From positions 9,273,512 to 9,337,511 of the forward strand of contig CM046350.1 in the NCBI GenBank assembly GCA_025403435.1: a DNA stretch of 64,000 bases, written 5' to 3'. Under the pieces are notes generated by a model that saw only the letters and a list, made by a program, of their open reading frames with translations, had not been told where the DNA came from and did not search any database. The stretch is from Artocarpus heterophyllus (lineage: Eukaryota > Streptophyta > Magnoliopsida > Rosales > Moraceae). The position numbers and the translations under genes were made by a program. Positions 35,526 to 47,141 of this stretch are shown here, piece after piece. The stretch's first letter is position 1. Every line of letters starts with the position of its first letter.

Positions 35526-37025
35526 CGAAAATTGTTTCCTTTTCAACATAAAAATGGGATATTTGAACATTGATTTAAAAATCAACGACACGCATGTTAT
35601 ACATATGGCTGAAATCCCACCAACCAAGCAACACAAACCTACCAACAACCTCACTCCAAAAGACACAAACTTAGCATCGCCTTCAAACCTACTCAACCCC
35701 ATTGTCCTCTTCTGCCCTGTTCTTCCGATTCCTTCAAAGGATTTTCTTGCAATTGGACCAGTTCCACTGTCAACGTGACAGTCCAATTTTAAATTATTTG
35801 ATTTGATTTTGAAAAAGAAAGAAAGAAAGAAAATGACCCATTAAAGCAGTTGAAGATCTTTCTTTGTGGATGAAGACTTGTGATTTGTTTAGCACCTCAG
35901 ATGTCCTTAATCAAGCTTTAGAATTGTTTTGTTTTTACTTTGATATGTTTGTTTTTATTTTTTTATTTTTTTGTTTAATTGTGGTTTTGATATTGATATT
36001 GGTCTTGGCGTGGCCCCTAGAGGGATTTTCATTCGCGTAAGGAATACTAATTAAGTACGTAATTATCAACTCCTTACCGTCTTAATCGACTTCGATTGGA
36101 CTTGATTAATGGGAACTGTCGTACGGCAATAGCAAATAATATAAGGAGGTTATAACGTGCAGGAGTAAATAAAAACCACTTTTGTTTCCTTAACCCTTCT
36201 CTTTTTTTATGAAACAAAAGTAAAGAACACTGCAATAAGACATTAGTGGTGCTATGCATCGTACATTAATAGGAAACTAACTCTTATATTTATTTTTTCT
36301 TGTTTTCTTTTGTGTTCCTTCAACAACATCATATCACAACAATTAAAATATTCATGTTACTATAACATATAGGTAAAAATATTTTAATTGATATGACATG
36401 ATATTATTATAAGGACAATAAAGGGGAATAAAAAAAAGGAATATGTAAGCGATATCTCATTAATAACAAATGGGTTTCATAGCATGAGACGCATAAATGG
36501 ATTCATTTTATTAGTCGTGGTGTTTAACATCAATAGTGTCCTCAAATGTTTTCACAAAAAATCTAAAATTGTGGGAACGATAACTACTTGGTAGTTTATT
36601 AAATATTAAAGGTCCATCTGGTAAATAGAATCGAATTGTATTGATTTGGACTATTTTAATTTGAGTTGTGTGACTTGAATTATGTGATTTAAATTGCTTT
36701 TTGAATTGACATTTGGACATGCATTTAAGGTGTTAACCTATAGATGAAGGAAAAAGTCTTTAATTTGTTAACAAATTTAACAAAATCTTAATATTCATGA
36801 TATTAAAAAATATGCAATATAGATATTGATTTATTAATCCCTTCACTAAGAAGGCAATAAAAGAAGAATCATCTAAACTGAATAACAAATGAAGAAGTTA
36901 ATTTTTTTTTCCATAAATATAGGAGAGAGAATATGAGATTTTACTGTAGCAAACTGATCCGAGTTCAAGGGGGAGTATAACTCTGAAAACTTAGATTCAA
37001 AGGATTCATTTGATCTGAATTCAGA
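35526..37025. other. AT-rich intergenic DNA
   Basis: Opposing short open frames at 35490-35786 have no domain and overlap on both strands, so they are not annotated. No gene is supported. Confidence 0.45.
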
Positions 37026-37175
37026 GTGTTTGGTAAAGTTGATCAGGACCAACTTTTGGTTAAGGAATAATACAAAGCTCTCACATATTATAGTAAAAGG
37101 CACAAAGTAAAGTTCTTACATGTTACAGTATTTTAAACTAAAAAGTTGGTTCTAACCATACTTGTCAAACAACCT
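37026..37175. repeat. MITE copy, CTCACATGCTACAGTA family
   Basis: Starts near AGAGTGTTTGGTAAAG and ends GTCAAACAACCTA. It contains CTCTCACATATTATAGTA and TTCTTACATGTTACAGTA. A second copy begins about 10 bp later. Confidence 0.6.
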
Positions 37176-37186
37176 ACTAGCTTATA

Positions 37187-37345
37187 GCTTGTTTGGCAAG
37201 TCGGTCTGAACCACAGTTCGGACCACTTTCTCGGTTATGAACAATGTAAAACTTTCATATGCTACAGCAACAATAAAAAAATCGCTACAGTATAAAATTT
37301 TTACGTGCTACAATAAAAACAAACGGGTCCTAACGCTCTCTTGAT
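37187..37345. repeat. MITE copy, CTCACATGCTACAGTA family
   Basis: Starts near CTTGTTTGGCAAGTCGG and carries CTTTCATATGCTACAGCAAC and TTTTTACGTGCTACAATAAA. Its right end is less clear. It lies beside the previous copy. Confidence 0.55.
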
Positions 37346-37567
37346 GGCCATTTAAAAAGACAAAAGAATAAAAAAAAAAAAAAAAGAAGAAAGAGAAAGA
37401 AAGAGAAAGTCCCAATTGATAATTTGATGATCATCATGATTCACGACAGCAAAGAGTCGTCCCTCTTCTAGAATGAATTCAAATTTTCAAATACAACGGC
37501 TAAGTTGTCGCATATTTGATTTATCAAGCTGGCAAAATTAACAAAACTTTCTCCCTCTCTCGCCTTT

Positions 37568-37857
37568 AATCTTCATTGAACGGCATTTAAAATAGGACGA
37601 CAAAATTGTACAAGATAACAAAATAAATCTCTTTGAAGTCCTGATATATGCAAGCGTGAAAAATAAAAAATTGTACTTAAGAATAAAAAAGAAAAAAAAA
37701 AAGAGAAAAAGAATCTTCACTGAAGCGCATTCAAAATAAGACACGACAAAATGTACAAGATAACAAAATAAACCTCTTTGAAGTCCTGATATATACAAGC
37801 GTGAAAAATAAAAAAAATGTACTTAAGAATAAAAAAAAGGAAAAAAAAAAGAGAAAA
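37568..37857. repeat. Tandem duplication, two units of about 144 bp
   Basis: The block AATCTTCATTGAACGGCATT... through the A-rich tract GAGAAAAAGA is repeated as AATCTTCACTGAAGCGCATT... from 37712. Shared phrases include GTACAAGATAACAAAATAAA and CTCTTTGAAGTCCTGATATA. The two units differ at few positions, so the duplication is recent. Confidence 0.9.
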
Positions 37858-38837
37858 AGATGACCAATATCATAAATAATTAGCAGATTAAAACTTAATA
37901 TAGCCATGTGGGGTCTATATCTTTGTTACTGCCGTTGCATTAATATATCGTGACGCATGCAGGATTAATTATATCTTATGCCTAGAATATGCAAGGGGAT
38001 TTGAAAAAAGTACAAGAAATTTAGACATGCGTTGTCGGTAGCTGGAAAAAGTTGGACTTTGTTACAGTAATGTTGATCTGTGCCAAAGATAATTTCTTTT
38101 GAACCGTCTATTTTTTTGTTTGTAATTTCTTTAGAATATTGTAAGTAATAAAAAAATCCAAAGAGGTAGGAATATTCAAGCAAAAACGAAAAAAAAAAAA
38201 AAAACAAAGGAAGTGGGACATGTCTTTGTGGGGTTATTATTTTACGGATGGCCGTAAATGTGCCTTGACAGGGTCCACACAGACTGCCAGATTCTCTCAT
38301 GTACAAAAGTTGATTGCACTTGGATTCTTTGTATAACCAAAAAAAAGAAGAGAGAGAGAGAGAGAGAGAGAGGAAAATAAGGACTTTTCAAATACAAGTG
38401 TTAATTTAATAAGTAATATAATTAAAATTTATGTATAGATAAATAGTAAAAAAAAATTTATTTTATTAACTAATTTAATAAAATCTTGATACTCATGGCC
38501 TTAAAAAATATGCAAGATAAATTTTTATTTATTTATCTCTTTATTAAGAACACAACGAAAAAAAAATTGTCTTAATCAAATATCAAATAAAGAAGTTATG
38601 ACTTTTTTTCCTCAAATATAAGAAAAAGAATTTTAACTTTTATTGTAACAAATTATCCAAATATAAACGGTTCAACAGGGTTAAAACTCTAAAAACTTAG
38701 ATTTAAATGATTCATTTGATTTAAATTTTTGATGAAATAAACACATATACAAAGGATTCTAAATATGTAAATCCAAAGAGCAGGCTAAATGTACAAAATA
38801 AACAGGCTTCGATTCTACAATTTAAAAACATAATATA

Positions 38838-38868
<31 letters not shown>

Positions 38869-39155
38869 CTTAGGTTGGATTTAGTACTAATAATATCGGT
38901 ACCTTGAAGTATGATTGAACCAATTTTAAGGTGATCAATGTACCCCTTTATACTGCACGGTGTAATATTTTAAGCATCTATATGTGGAGAATTGAAGAAA
39001 AAGAGAAACCTGGAGTGAAAAAGATGAATGCTATAAAGCATCGACTGTGCTAAATACAATAGACATATATTAATGTAAGATGGGTCTACTAATAGAACCC
39101 ACAAATGCAATTAACTTTCTACTTGTGCCCAAATGAAATTAAAGAACTAAACTAT
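37858..39155. other. AT-rich intergenic DNA with microsatellites
   Basis: Contains an (AG)n run at about 38347-38372 and (TG)n/(TA)n at about 38837-38867. No gene is supported. Confidence 0.5.
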
Positions 39156-39323
39156 TAGGGTGTTTAGAAGGGTGGTGGGAACCACTTTTACCGTAGCATG
39201 TGAGAGCTTTATACTGTAGCATATTTTTTTTATTGTTACTATAGCATATGAGAGCTTTACACTGTTTATAACTGAGATTGTGGTGGGAACTGAGTGGTTC
39301 CCACCACTGCCAAACACCCCTTA
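39156..39323. repeat. Best-preserved MITE of the CTCACATGCTACAGTA family
   Basis: The left end TAGGGTGTTTAGAAGGGTGG and the complement of the right end TAAGGGGTGTTTGGCAGTGG lead into the shared GTGGTGGGAACCAC, so the terminal inverted repeats are about 30 bp. Inside are CTGTAGCATATTTTT, GTAGCATGTGAGAGCTTTA and the inverted ATAGCATATGAGAGCTTTA. Confidence 0.8.
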
Positions 39324-42300
39324 TATGTTCAATTTTTGTGTTTAAAATAGTATCTCACAAATTACATTATCTCACATCATTTAATGAAAAATTCAATTAA
39401 AAAAGTATTTCAAATTGTTTGAATAATATGATTGGTTAAATTTTACTGGAAACATCAAAATTAAACAGGGTTTAAATTCCATGATTGATATTATCCGACA
39501 TCATTAGTGTCCAATTGGATGTACCGTAATTCACAAATCTGATTGTGAGGGTTTGAGTCGTTCGACACTAAAGTGCTCATAGCCACCACCATTCCCGTGG
39601 TCAACAAAATAATTACTAGCAGCTTGGCAACTTATTATTCATCATGTAGATTGACCCTTAAATATTCAATTGATTGCTCGGACTTAAAATCATAAAATCT
39701 ATGGAAGATAGAGAAAGATTCACAAAGTAAAGCATTAATTTCCTAAACTTACCTCTTGGTCCACTACTTTCATGAGTTTGGTAGCATTTAAAATAAATCA
39801 CCTACAGCACCCATGGACGATACAAAGATATGAATTACTCATCCAAATTTGTTCACTACTTAATTAAAGTGGTTTTGTCAATATTTATCTTAGACAATAA
39901 ATTTTTCTCATTAATTTGCTAAGACATGATAAAATTGTACAATTTCCTCTTCTTCTCTTAAAAAACAATGCGTATCTAATAGCTTATTGATCGAGCACTC
40001 CTGATGAACAAAGCTAAGCATTTTGCTTAAGCCGTGGGATGTAAAAATACATCAATAAAAGAGCATTGTGCTTAAAGAAAGGCACCCGCAGAAGTAGTGC
40101 CAGAGAAGGCGGAGACGAAAATGTGCCCCTCTATCTTATCATTTAAGTCACTGTATTCTTTTCACCCCTTTTTCCATGACGGATAGGACGGTGTACTGGA
40201 TGTGAACATCAAAATGAGTCACGCACCATGATTCAGCAAATAAAGCATTATCGAGCCATATTAGTAAAACTTCTGTCACGAATTTATTGATAATAAACCG
40301 TTTTGTCTGTACCAAAATTATACTTAATTTGAGCTTGGCATAACTTTTCAGTTGGTCTGGGTCCCCCGGAAAAATCCTTTCGCCAGCTCATTCCAACAAG
40401 AAAGTTTTCAGTCGTCAAAAATTTCCCACTCTTCTCGCTACAATTATTTTATAGTGGAAGAAAAAGATAAGGCAATTCTTGTTCTTGTTCTTCTTCCTTT
40501 TTTTTAATAAAAAATAAATAACATTTTAAAAAAATTCGTATCTACTCGAGGAATCTATTTATTTAAATTGTCTACTCAAGGAGGTAACATGGAAGGCCCA
40601 TGCAAAATACCAATACGGTAGTTGAAGTGACAATATGACTCGAAACACATGCTTTTGCAGTGTCCCAATTTCTAACTTTCATATCTACGACACCCATTTT
40701 TCTCACTACAATGGTGGGAAAAGATCCCATTTTTTTGACTTCTTAGAAGAACCAATAGAGGCTAATTACTTAATAGCATTTGAGCAAATATGAAGGAGTA
40801 AATATATACATATATGACATGATAACAGCCTTTTTTCCCTCCAAATATAAAATCGGATGGCCCATACTTGGAACAAAGAAGAGTTTAAAAGACCTCGAGC
40901 TTCAAGGGAGTTTAGTAACGTAGTTTAAACCAAAAGGTTGAATCAAAATTGGTTTAAATTTAAACTTCGTGAGAAAAATACAATAACAAAATTGGTTTAA
41001 ATCAAGATTATGTGGTTTGAACTAATAGAGCGTATGTAAGGAGAGTTCAAACGAACAAGTTAAATAATTTTTGGTTCAAAATACTTAGATATTGACAACT
41101 TTATATTGTAGCTTTTGAGAGCTTGACATTATGGAGCGTAAGAATTGGAGACTTCAAACTACTGTGTCAAAGGGAAGGCCACTGCCAATTCTTATCCTCT
41201 TTTTTTTTTTTTTTTCCTTTCTCTTTTTCCAGACTTTTCTACTCAATATATATATTTTTTTTGTGCAAAACATGTCATTTTTTTGATAAATAAATATGAC
41301 ACGTTAATTTGCACTTTACTCCTGGAGACAAGCTGTTCCATTATCCACATCCACTTCTAGAGCAAATCAAAGAGTCCTTCCTAGTCATAGCCAACATGGA
41401 ACAGCCGAAAAGACAATGCAACAACCACTTTCATTATTTATGAAGCTTTTAAATTGTGTGTTTCCAATTTATCAAATTCCTTCATTCAAATTTCAAGCAT
41501 AAGACGGATTTTGACATGCATTTCCTTAGTCGTTTTTTGTATTTTGTTGTTATTATGGAACAGGACTCGTGATATTGTCTGTCAAATTTCATAAACGATG
41601 ATGAATATATATCTCCATGTACGTTCGCGTGACTTTAGACGCAAAAAATGTTAGCGAAAACGGTACAATTATTTTCAATGTATACATACATATATATATA
41701 TATATATATTGACCTCCTACATAAAATAATGAATTATCTAATCTGTCCAGACAGCTTATTAATTATTTCATATGGTAAATACATGTTAAGGAATCTAGGA
41801 TTGACCGGCACCACATGACTCAAAATCTTATAAAGTCAAAGATGAATATATTGTTATACGTGACTGTCGTTTCTTGGACTACTGACCACAATTAGCAATT
41901 AGCTTGATCCGTGAACCTATCGTTTAATTTTATTTTTTTAGAGGGTTTTCTTATTAATACGTCTTCATATTTAATTTTATAATTTTCCTTTGTTATTGGT
42001 GGTTAGATGTAATTTATTTAACTATAACATTTGGACTAATATATCTTGGGGTTAATTTAAGCAATAGTCTAAGAGAATATTTACTTGTCTCGTTTTAGCG
42101 TTTGGTATTTAACTTTGGAGATATAGTTACTTTGTTGTTTGTGAAATATACAGTTTGTATTACTTTTTCACGGATGATATTTTTACGAAACAAACAAAAG
42201 AATACCCATAAGAGGGATGTGTACTGCCACTAAGGGCTTGTCCTTGCAAATAATATAAATATTATGTTATACAACATGTTTATTAGGAATGTAATTGAAA

Positions 42301-42991
42301 TATAGCAATTTTTTAAAAAATTTTAAGAATAACATATGTAATTATTATAATAATTGTCATGATTATACTACATAATTAATAGTTTATAATGATTTTTTTT
42401 GTTCTTTTGTGAAATAATCAATTTTTTTTATATATATTTCAACATGACTGGCTAGATTATACTATATTCAAGGTGAAAAAAGCACAAGAGTCCCAATGAA
42501 CAATGAAATAAATAGGGAAATGTATGGATTGCAAATATAATTTTACCATGTCGCTTACTAATAAATTACAAAATAAGATAGTTGTATACAAAAAAAGACA
42601 AATAAAATAAGATTGTATGACTGGCGGATGAAATCAGAGAGTTGAAACTTGGTATGACTTGTAATGAATGAAAAATTACTTGTGAACCTTAGACTGTTTT
42701 TAAAGCGTTTGACAACATTGTTATGAAATATAAAATTTTTTACTATAAAATAGAAATGGGCTATAGCATGAAAATGTCACATTGTCACTTAAATCATTTG
42801 AGCTCTTGCAACAAATTATGAAAAATACTTCAATAACGTTCCTGAGATAATTCTGACTTTTTAGTACAATCCACGTGAACACAAGGAACTCAGTTAAAAA
42901 TGAACATATTGCATTGACTAACTTGCCATTCTCTGTTAGTGTTGCAAATTAGTTTCTTCAAATATAAAATAAAACATAAAAACCTTTCATG
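39324..42991. other. AT-rich intergenic DNA
   Basis: No gene is supported. A (TA)n run lies at about 41689-41710. Fragments of the MITE family appear near 40910-41135 and 42700-42780 but are too decayed to bound. Confidence 0.45.
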
Positions 42992-43152
42992 AAAACCACT
43001 CAGTTCCTACCATAATCTCAGTTATAAACAGTATAAAGCTTTCACATACTACAATAATAATAAAAAAATATACTACAGTATAAAACTCTCACATACTACA
43101 AAAAAAATAATTTTTATTATTAATTTTTATCATTTTTTTAAACACCTTAATA
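42992..43152. repeat. MITE copy, CTCACATGCTACAGTA family
   Basis: Begins AAAACCACTCAGTTCCTACC and ends TTTAAACACCTTAATAG. It carries TATAAAGCTTTCACATACTA and TATAAAACTCTCACATACTA. Confidence 0.6.
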
Positions 43153-44390
43153 GACACATTTTTCAGAAACGCGTTGAAGAAATTAATTAGGAAAAAGAGC
43201 ATTATCGTATTCGTCACCCCCAATAAAAGAAGGATTTTAACCTCTCTTTTTTTCCCCGAAAAAGACTGGATTATATAGGGAAAATAAAAAAGTATTTTCC
43301 CCCCTAAAAAGAATGGAGTAAATAGTTTTTATAAAAGCTAAAAGGCAAAAAAAAAAGAAAAAAAAAGCGACTGTGCTTGCGCGTGCTGCTTTGCAAAGAC
43401 AAAAAGCAGAAAGACAAAGCAGAATAATGAAAAAAAGAAATAGGTGGCTCTGACAAGCTCAGTTAAGCCAGAAAACAGTAGATTCCTGTCCTCGCATAAA
43501 GAATCCTAAGTAAAAAAAAAAAAAAACAACACCGAAACGTTTCCTCTCCAAACAGATTGGCATTTTAGCACCCCCCAACTTTTAAAGTTTTGACAGCTTG
43601 TTTCCCAAATTTTAATCTTGACACTTCACCTCCTCAACTTATCACTAGAGGCGTCCACAAAATCTACAATTTGTTCACTCTAATCCAATAAATCACTGTA
43701 ATGTATTTAAAAAAACATTTTTGGGTGAATTTGGGGTGATTTGATGATTTCAATTATTATTTATGGCTTCAATTAAATTTTATGGAGTCTTGGTCAAAAC
43801 TTCGGTCATAGACTTTTACCTATACTAATTTGATGACCACTAGTAAAAGGACACGTTGCAATGATTATGGAAAATTTCTAATATAAATACAATGATTATA
43901 GACAATCTCTAATATAAATGCAAATAACAATGCTATATTTAGACTAAAAAGTTTAAAGATTGAATAGTTATTATGTAATTCTATCTTTGTGTCCAATACA
44001 TAATATTATTTTAAATGCAACGTTATAATCTACCTTCTATCTAATTATTAAGATTTGAAAATTCTAAAGGTGAAGTTTTACTTTTTTAAAAGATTAAAAA
44101 TGAAAATGGTGTTATGATTAACGAAAAAGTTAGTGCAAATAATAAATAGCAACCAAAAATGTCAAAATGAGGATGTTGCTATGATTAGGTTGGAAGCTAA
44201 AAAAAATTAGTTAAAGAGCAAGAGCATGACTGAACAAATAAGACGAGACAAATGAATAGATGTTTTTTTTTTTTGGGGCAGGGTGAAATAAAATTTCATA
44301 TACAAAATTAAAAAAATGTTATGTGACGTAGCCGACCAACCCCTTATGTGGTGGCTTCGTCACTTGTTATGATTGATAAGAAAGTATACA
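43153..44390. other. Intergenic DNA
   Basis: A phrase at 43567-43660 (TAGCACCCCCCAACTTTTAA, then TTTTAATCTTGACACTTCAC) resembles an end of a Mutator-like TIR, but no inverted partner is seen. No gene is supported. Confidence 0.4.
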
Positions 44391-44483
44391 TGATGTTTAG
44401 GAGAAGAGTTCTAACTTTACATTGTTTGTGGTTTAAAGTCTAACCATACTTTCATACACCCTATTCTCCTAAACACCCCCCAT
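44391..44483. repeat. Short MITE copy, GTGTTTGG family
   Basis: TGATGTTTAGGAGAAGAGTTCTAAC at the left is answered by TTCTCCTAAACACCCCC at the right. The interior is short, so it is probably an internally deleted copy. Confidence 0.5.
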
Positions 44484-44495
44484 AGCATATACTAA

Positions 44496-44607
44496 TAGGG
44501 TGTATGGAAGCATAGTTAGAATCAATTAGTTAAAAACACTGTATCATATGGGGCTCTACATTGTAACTAAAAGTCTTAGTTAAAATTGATAACATCAAAC
44601 ATTCTAT
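44496..44607. repeat. Short MITE copy, GTGTTTGG family
   Basis: Starts TAGGGTGTATGGAAGCATAG and ends near ATCAAACATTCTATT. It contains the phrase ACACTGTATCATATGGGGCT. Confidence 0.5.
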
Positions 44608-44879
44608 TAATTTTGTCCACAAAAACAATATTAGAAATTTGTATAATCTAATTTTCTACTCAAAGTTTGATATCACACACTAACTTAGTATTGAATTGAA
44701 TAAACCTGTAGACGAGGGAATGAAGTATCAAAATTAAAATTTTAAAGGAAAAATTGTAAAAATCTAGCAAGTCAGGGACAAAAGCGGATATAAATCTCAA
44801 ATGGGATAACAGTCCGGAGCATCCGTAACAATATGTCAATGGGACCGGACTGCACAGCCATTGATAAATTCATTTTATT

Positions 44880-45230
44880 TTCCATTTTTTTCCCCTGTTA
44901 GAGTCTAAACTTTGAAAAAGCCGACCGTTGCAGGCCTAACGGACTGGAGCAAGTGCAGCTGGCAGGCAGGAGACGTGGACAAGGCCTGTGGGACCCACAG
45001 AAGTGGGGGAGTTGTGGGGTGCTCCAGGGAACCTATGGCAGGGGAGATTGATTGTGACGTGTCAGCAATGAGTGGCAGGGGATGGGATTGGATTTTAGAT
45101 TTCTGGTCCCGACCACGATCTCCACCGTCTAACGGTCGGCTTTCTCGGGCTTCTCGCCTCCCCAATTCCATCCCTCGCATTTGCCCCTCACCGCCACCCT
45201 CACCAGTCACTCCCCAGTATTTATTTGTTT
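44880..45230. other. GC-rich promoter-like block with no recognised gene
   Basis: This block stands out from AT-rich flanks. It contains GACGTGTCAGC (ACGTGTC, an ABRE-like core), GAGACGTGGAC and pyrimidine-rich tracts. Long open frames on both strands here (44905-45210, 44912-45343) overlap and lack domains, so they probably reflect base composition. It could be a promoter or leader of an unannotated transcript, or a captured fragment. No following coding exon is visible. Confidence 0.3.
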
Positions 45231-46657
45231 TTTTTTGTCGAATTAATGTTCATCTGTACTTCCATTTATTGAGCCTTCTTTGTCCTTTCGACTCCTTTAA
45301 TTGTTTATTTATATTTTTTTATGAAGATTTATTTATTTTTTAGAAATTATTCTAATAGACGAAAATATTTTTAAACTGTTATATTTAATTAAAATTATTT
45401 TTTTTCTTGAAAATCTATTAGTTGAGATATGGACACCTACATTCATCCATGGATTTTTTTTACCCTACCAGTAAAATTGCCTAATCTTTAAATTTCACCA
45501 ATTGCATTTTACTTGTATTTTCTATCTCTTTTTATTTTATTTTTTTAAGGTACGTAGCATTATAGGAAACTTCTCACTTTTCAATTCTTAAACTTCTTAT
45601 CACGCAAATCAACCATTTAAGTGAGAAGAAGTTTCTTTTAGTGAATATTCAGTATATTCAGTAAAAAAAGTTTCCTTTAGCAAACTATAAAAAGGTAAGA
45701 GGCAATTTCTGTTTTCGTTCTATTTTTGGGTAATTTTATTTGACTTTTCGCTCTTATGATCATGAATTGTGTCTCCTTTCCTTGAACTATTTTAAATATT
45801 CTTCCGAGTAAAATTATAGATTGTGCTATTAAAAGTGAAAATCAAGAGAAAATCATATTTTTGGCATCTATACAACTAGCATCAAGAGTAAGTTAAAAGA
45901 TAGCATTAGTAATCTTTTTTATTTCAAAATTTTACCACGAAACTATTGTTACATCACATGTGGTTGGTAAGTCTAGGGATAATTCTACAGTCACTCAAAA
46001 AATAAAACTTGAGGCACTTCTAAATCCTTCCAAGTTCTATCCCCTTTTTTTAACAAGAAAATTCACGGAAAAAACTATCTTTGTGTGTGAGTTATTATTA
46101 TTTATTTTCTGAAGAAGTATGTGTGAGTTGTTATTGGTTGACCCAACTTTTTTTTCAATTATAATCTATTAAAACATTTGTTTTAATAAATGATGATGAA
46201 AATTTTTTTTTCCTGAGAGGAGACAATATTTTTAAGGAAACTAACCGCCAAGTAACCGTTATTATTATAGTGATTTTGTTTTTAAGAATAAATTTTTAGT
46301 TTCTAGCGACTCTTTTTTGGGGAAATATTCTAGAAGAAAAAACATTTTACGCCGGAAAGCATCTCACGAAAGGGCAACTTCGTCAAACAAAGTTGAAAGC
46401 GAAATTGTACGTCACAAATAGGGGTAGTTCCGTCAAATAATGGAAATAAAAGAAGGCCCTGCCAGTTCTGCAACAGGCTGAAAAATCAAGTTGGCGTCAG
46501 ATAAATTATTTTAAAAGCTTTTTTTTTTATCATTTTTAAAATCTCTTTTTTTTAATGAACGATGAAAGATAGCAGAAAAAAAAGCGATGAAACCTCCAGA
46601 AAATATATTATTTAAATTATTAAAAAAACTAAAAAATATATAGCACAAAAAAAACTC
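45231..46657. other. AT-rich DNA upstream of the alpha/beta hydrolase gene
   Basis: No coding content is supported. It probably includes distal promoter sequence of the gene at 47142. Confidence 0.4.
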
Positions 46658-46665
46658 TATAAAAA
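46658..46665 (+). promoter_or_regulatory. Possible TATA box of the alpha/beta hydrolase gene
   Basis: TATAAAAA is followed about 30-40 bp later by a GA-rich stretch (GAGAGAGAGAAACAAGAAGA) typical of plant transcript starts. This would give a 5' leader of about 450 bp. The transcription start itself is not shown by sequence. Confidence 0.4.
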
Positions 46666-46871
46666 CAATATATGGAAACAGAAATAGTGAGAGAGAGAAA
46701 CAAGAAGAACAAGAAGAAGAACCGGGACAAATAATAAAAGAGAATTCAAACCGGAAACCCAAAAAAAGGTCTCAGAAACTCGATAAAAAGCTTGTTTCGG
46801 ATTCTTCGAAAGCTCTTCTTCCCTCTTTCTCATTCTCTGAGACCAATCTGAAGCCCTAGCCCCGTCCATTA

Positions 46872-46907
46872 ATGGCGGCCTTCTTGCCTCCCAAGCAATC
46901 GCCGTGA
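46872..46907 (+). CDS. Upstream ORF 1, 11 codons, in the hydrolase leader
   Basis: ATG to TGA encoding MAAFLPPKQSP, lying between the possible TATA box and the main ATG. If the leader begins near 46690, scanning ribosomes would meet it before the main start. Whether it is translated is unknown. Confidence 0.3.
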   Translation: MAAFLPPKQSP

Positions 46908-46934
46908 ACGATTTCTCCGTCAACGACGCCGGAA

Positions 46935-46994
46935 ATGGCCGACAAGCCGCCGCCGCCTCAACACATCGCGTCATCGCCGTCGGCTAGGGTTTAG
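46935..46994 (+). CDS. Upstream ORF 2, 19 codons, in the hydrolase leader
   Basis: ATG to TAG encoding a Pro-rich peptide beginning MADKPPPPQH. It ends inside a telo-box sequence (GGGTTTAGGGTTTAG at 46987-47001). Both this and uORF 1 end before ATG 47142 and could dampen translation of the main protein. This is inferred only from position. Confidence 0.3.
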   Translation: MADKPPPPQHIASSPSARV

Positions 46995-47001
46995 GGTTTA
47001 G
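46987..47001. promoter_or_regulatory. Telo-box motif in the 5' leader region
   Basis: GGGTTTAGGGTTTAG contains the complement of AAACCCTAA, a motif common near the starts of plant housekeeping and translation-related genes. Confidence 0.45.
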
Positions 47002-47141
47002 TTTCAGCTTGTTCTCGGCGGAGTCCGACCTAGAAGCGTTTGGCAATTGTCCGATCAATTCAAAGGAGAGGGGGGAAATCTTTCTCGTTTCTAGAGGTGG
47101 AAGCGAGCGGGGGCCCGAGCCGTCGGATCGTCGCTGCAATA

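Noticed and set aside
43560..43830. Another Mutator-like element from a TIR-like phrase
   Set aside because: No inverted partner or target duplication could be found nearby.
44905..45343. Two overlapping frames of over 100 residues on opposite strands
   Set aside because: Both are explained by GC-rich composition; no family resemblance, and one runs into T-rich low-complexity sequence.
46657..46974. Minus-strand 105-residue frame over the hydrolase leader
   Set aside because: Overlaps the 5' leader of a well-supported gene and has no domain.
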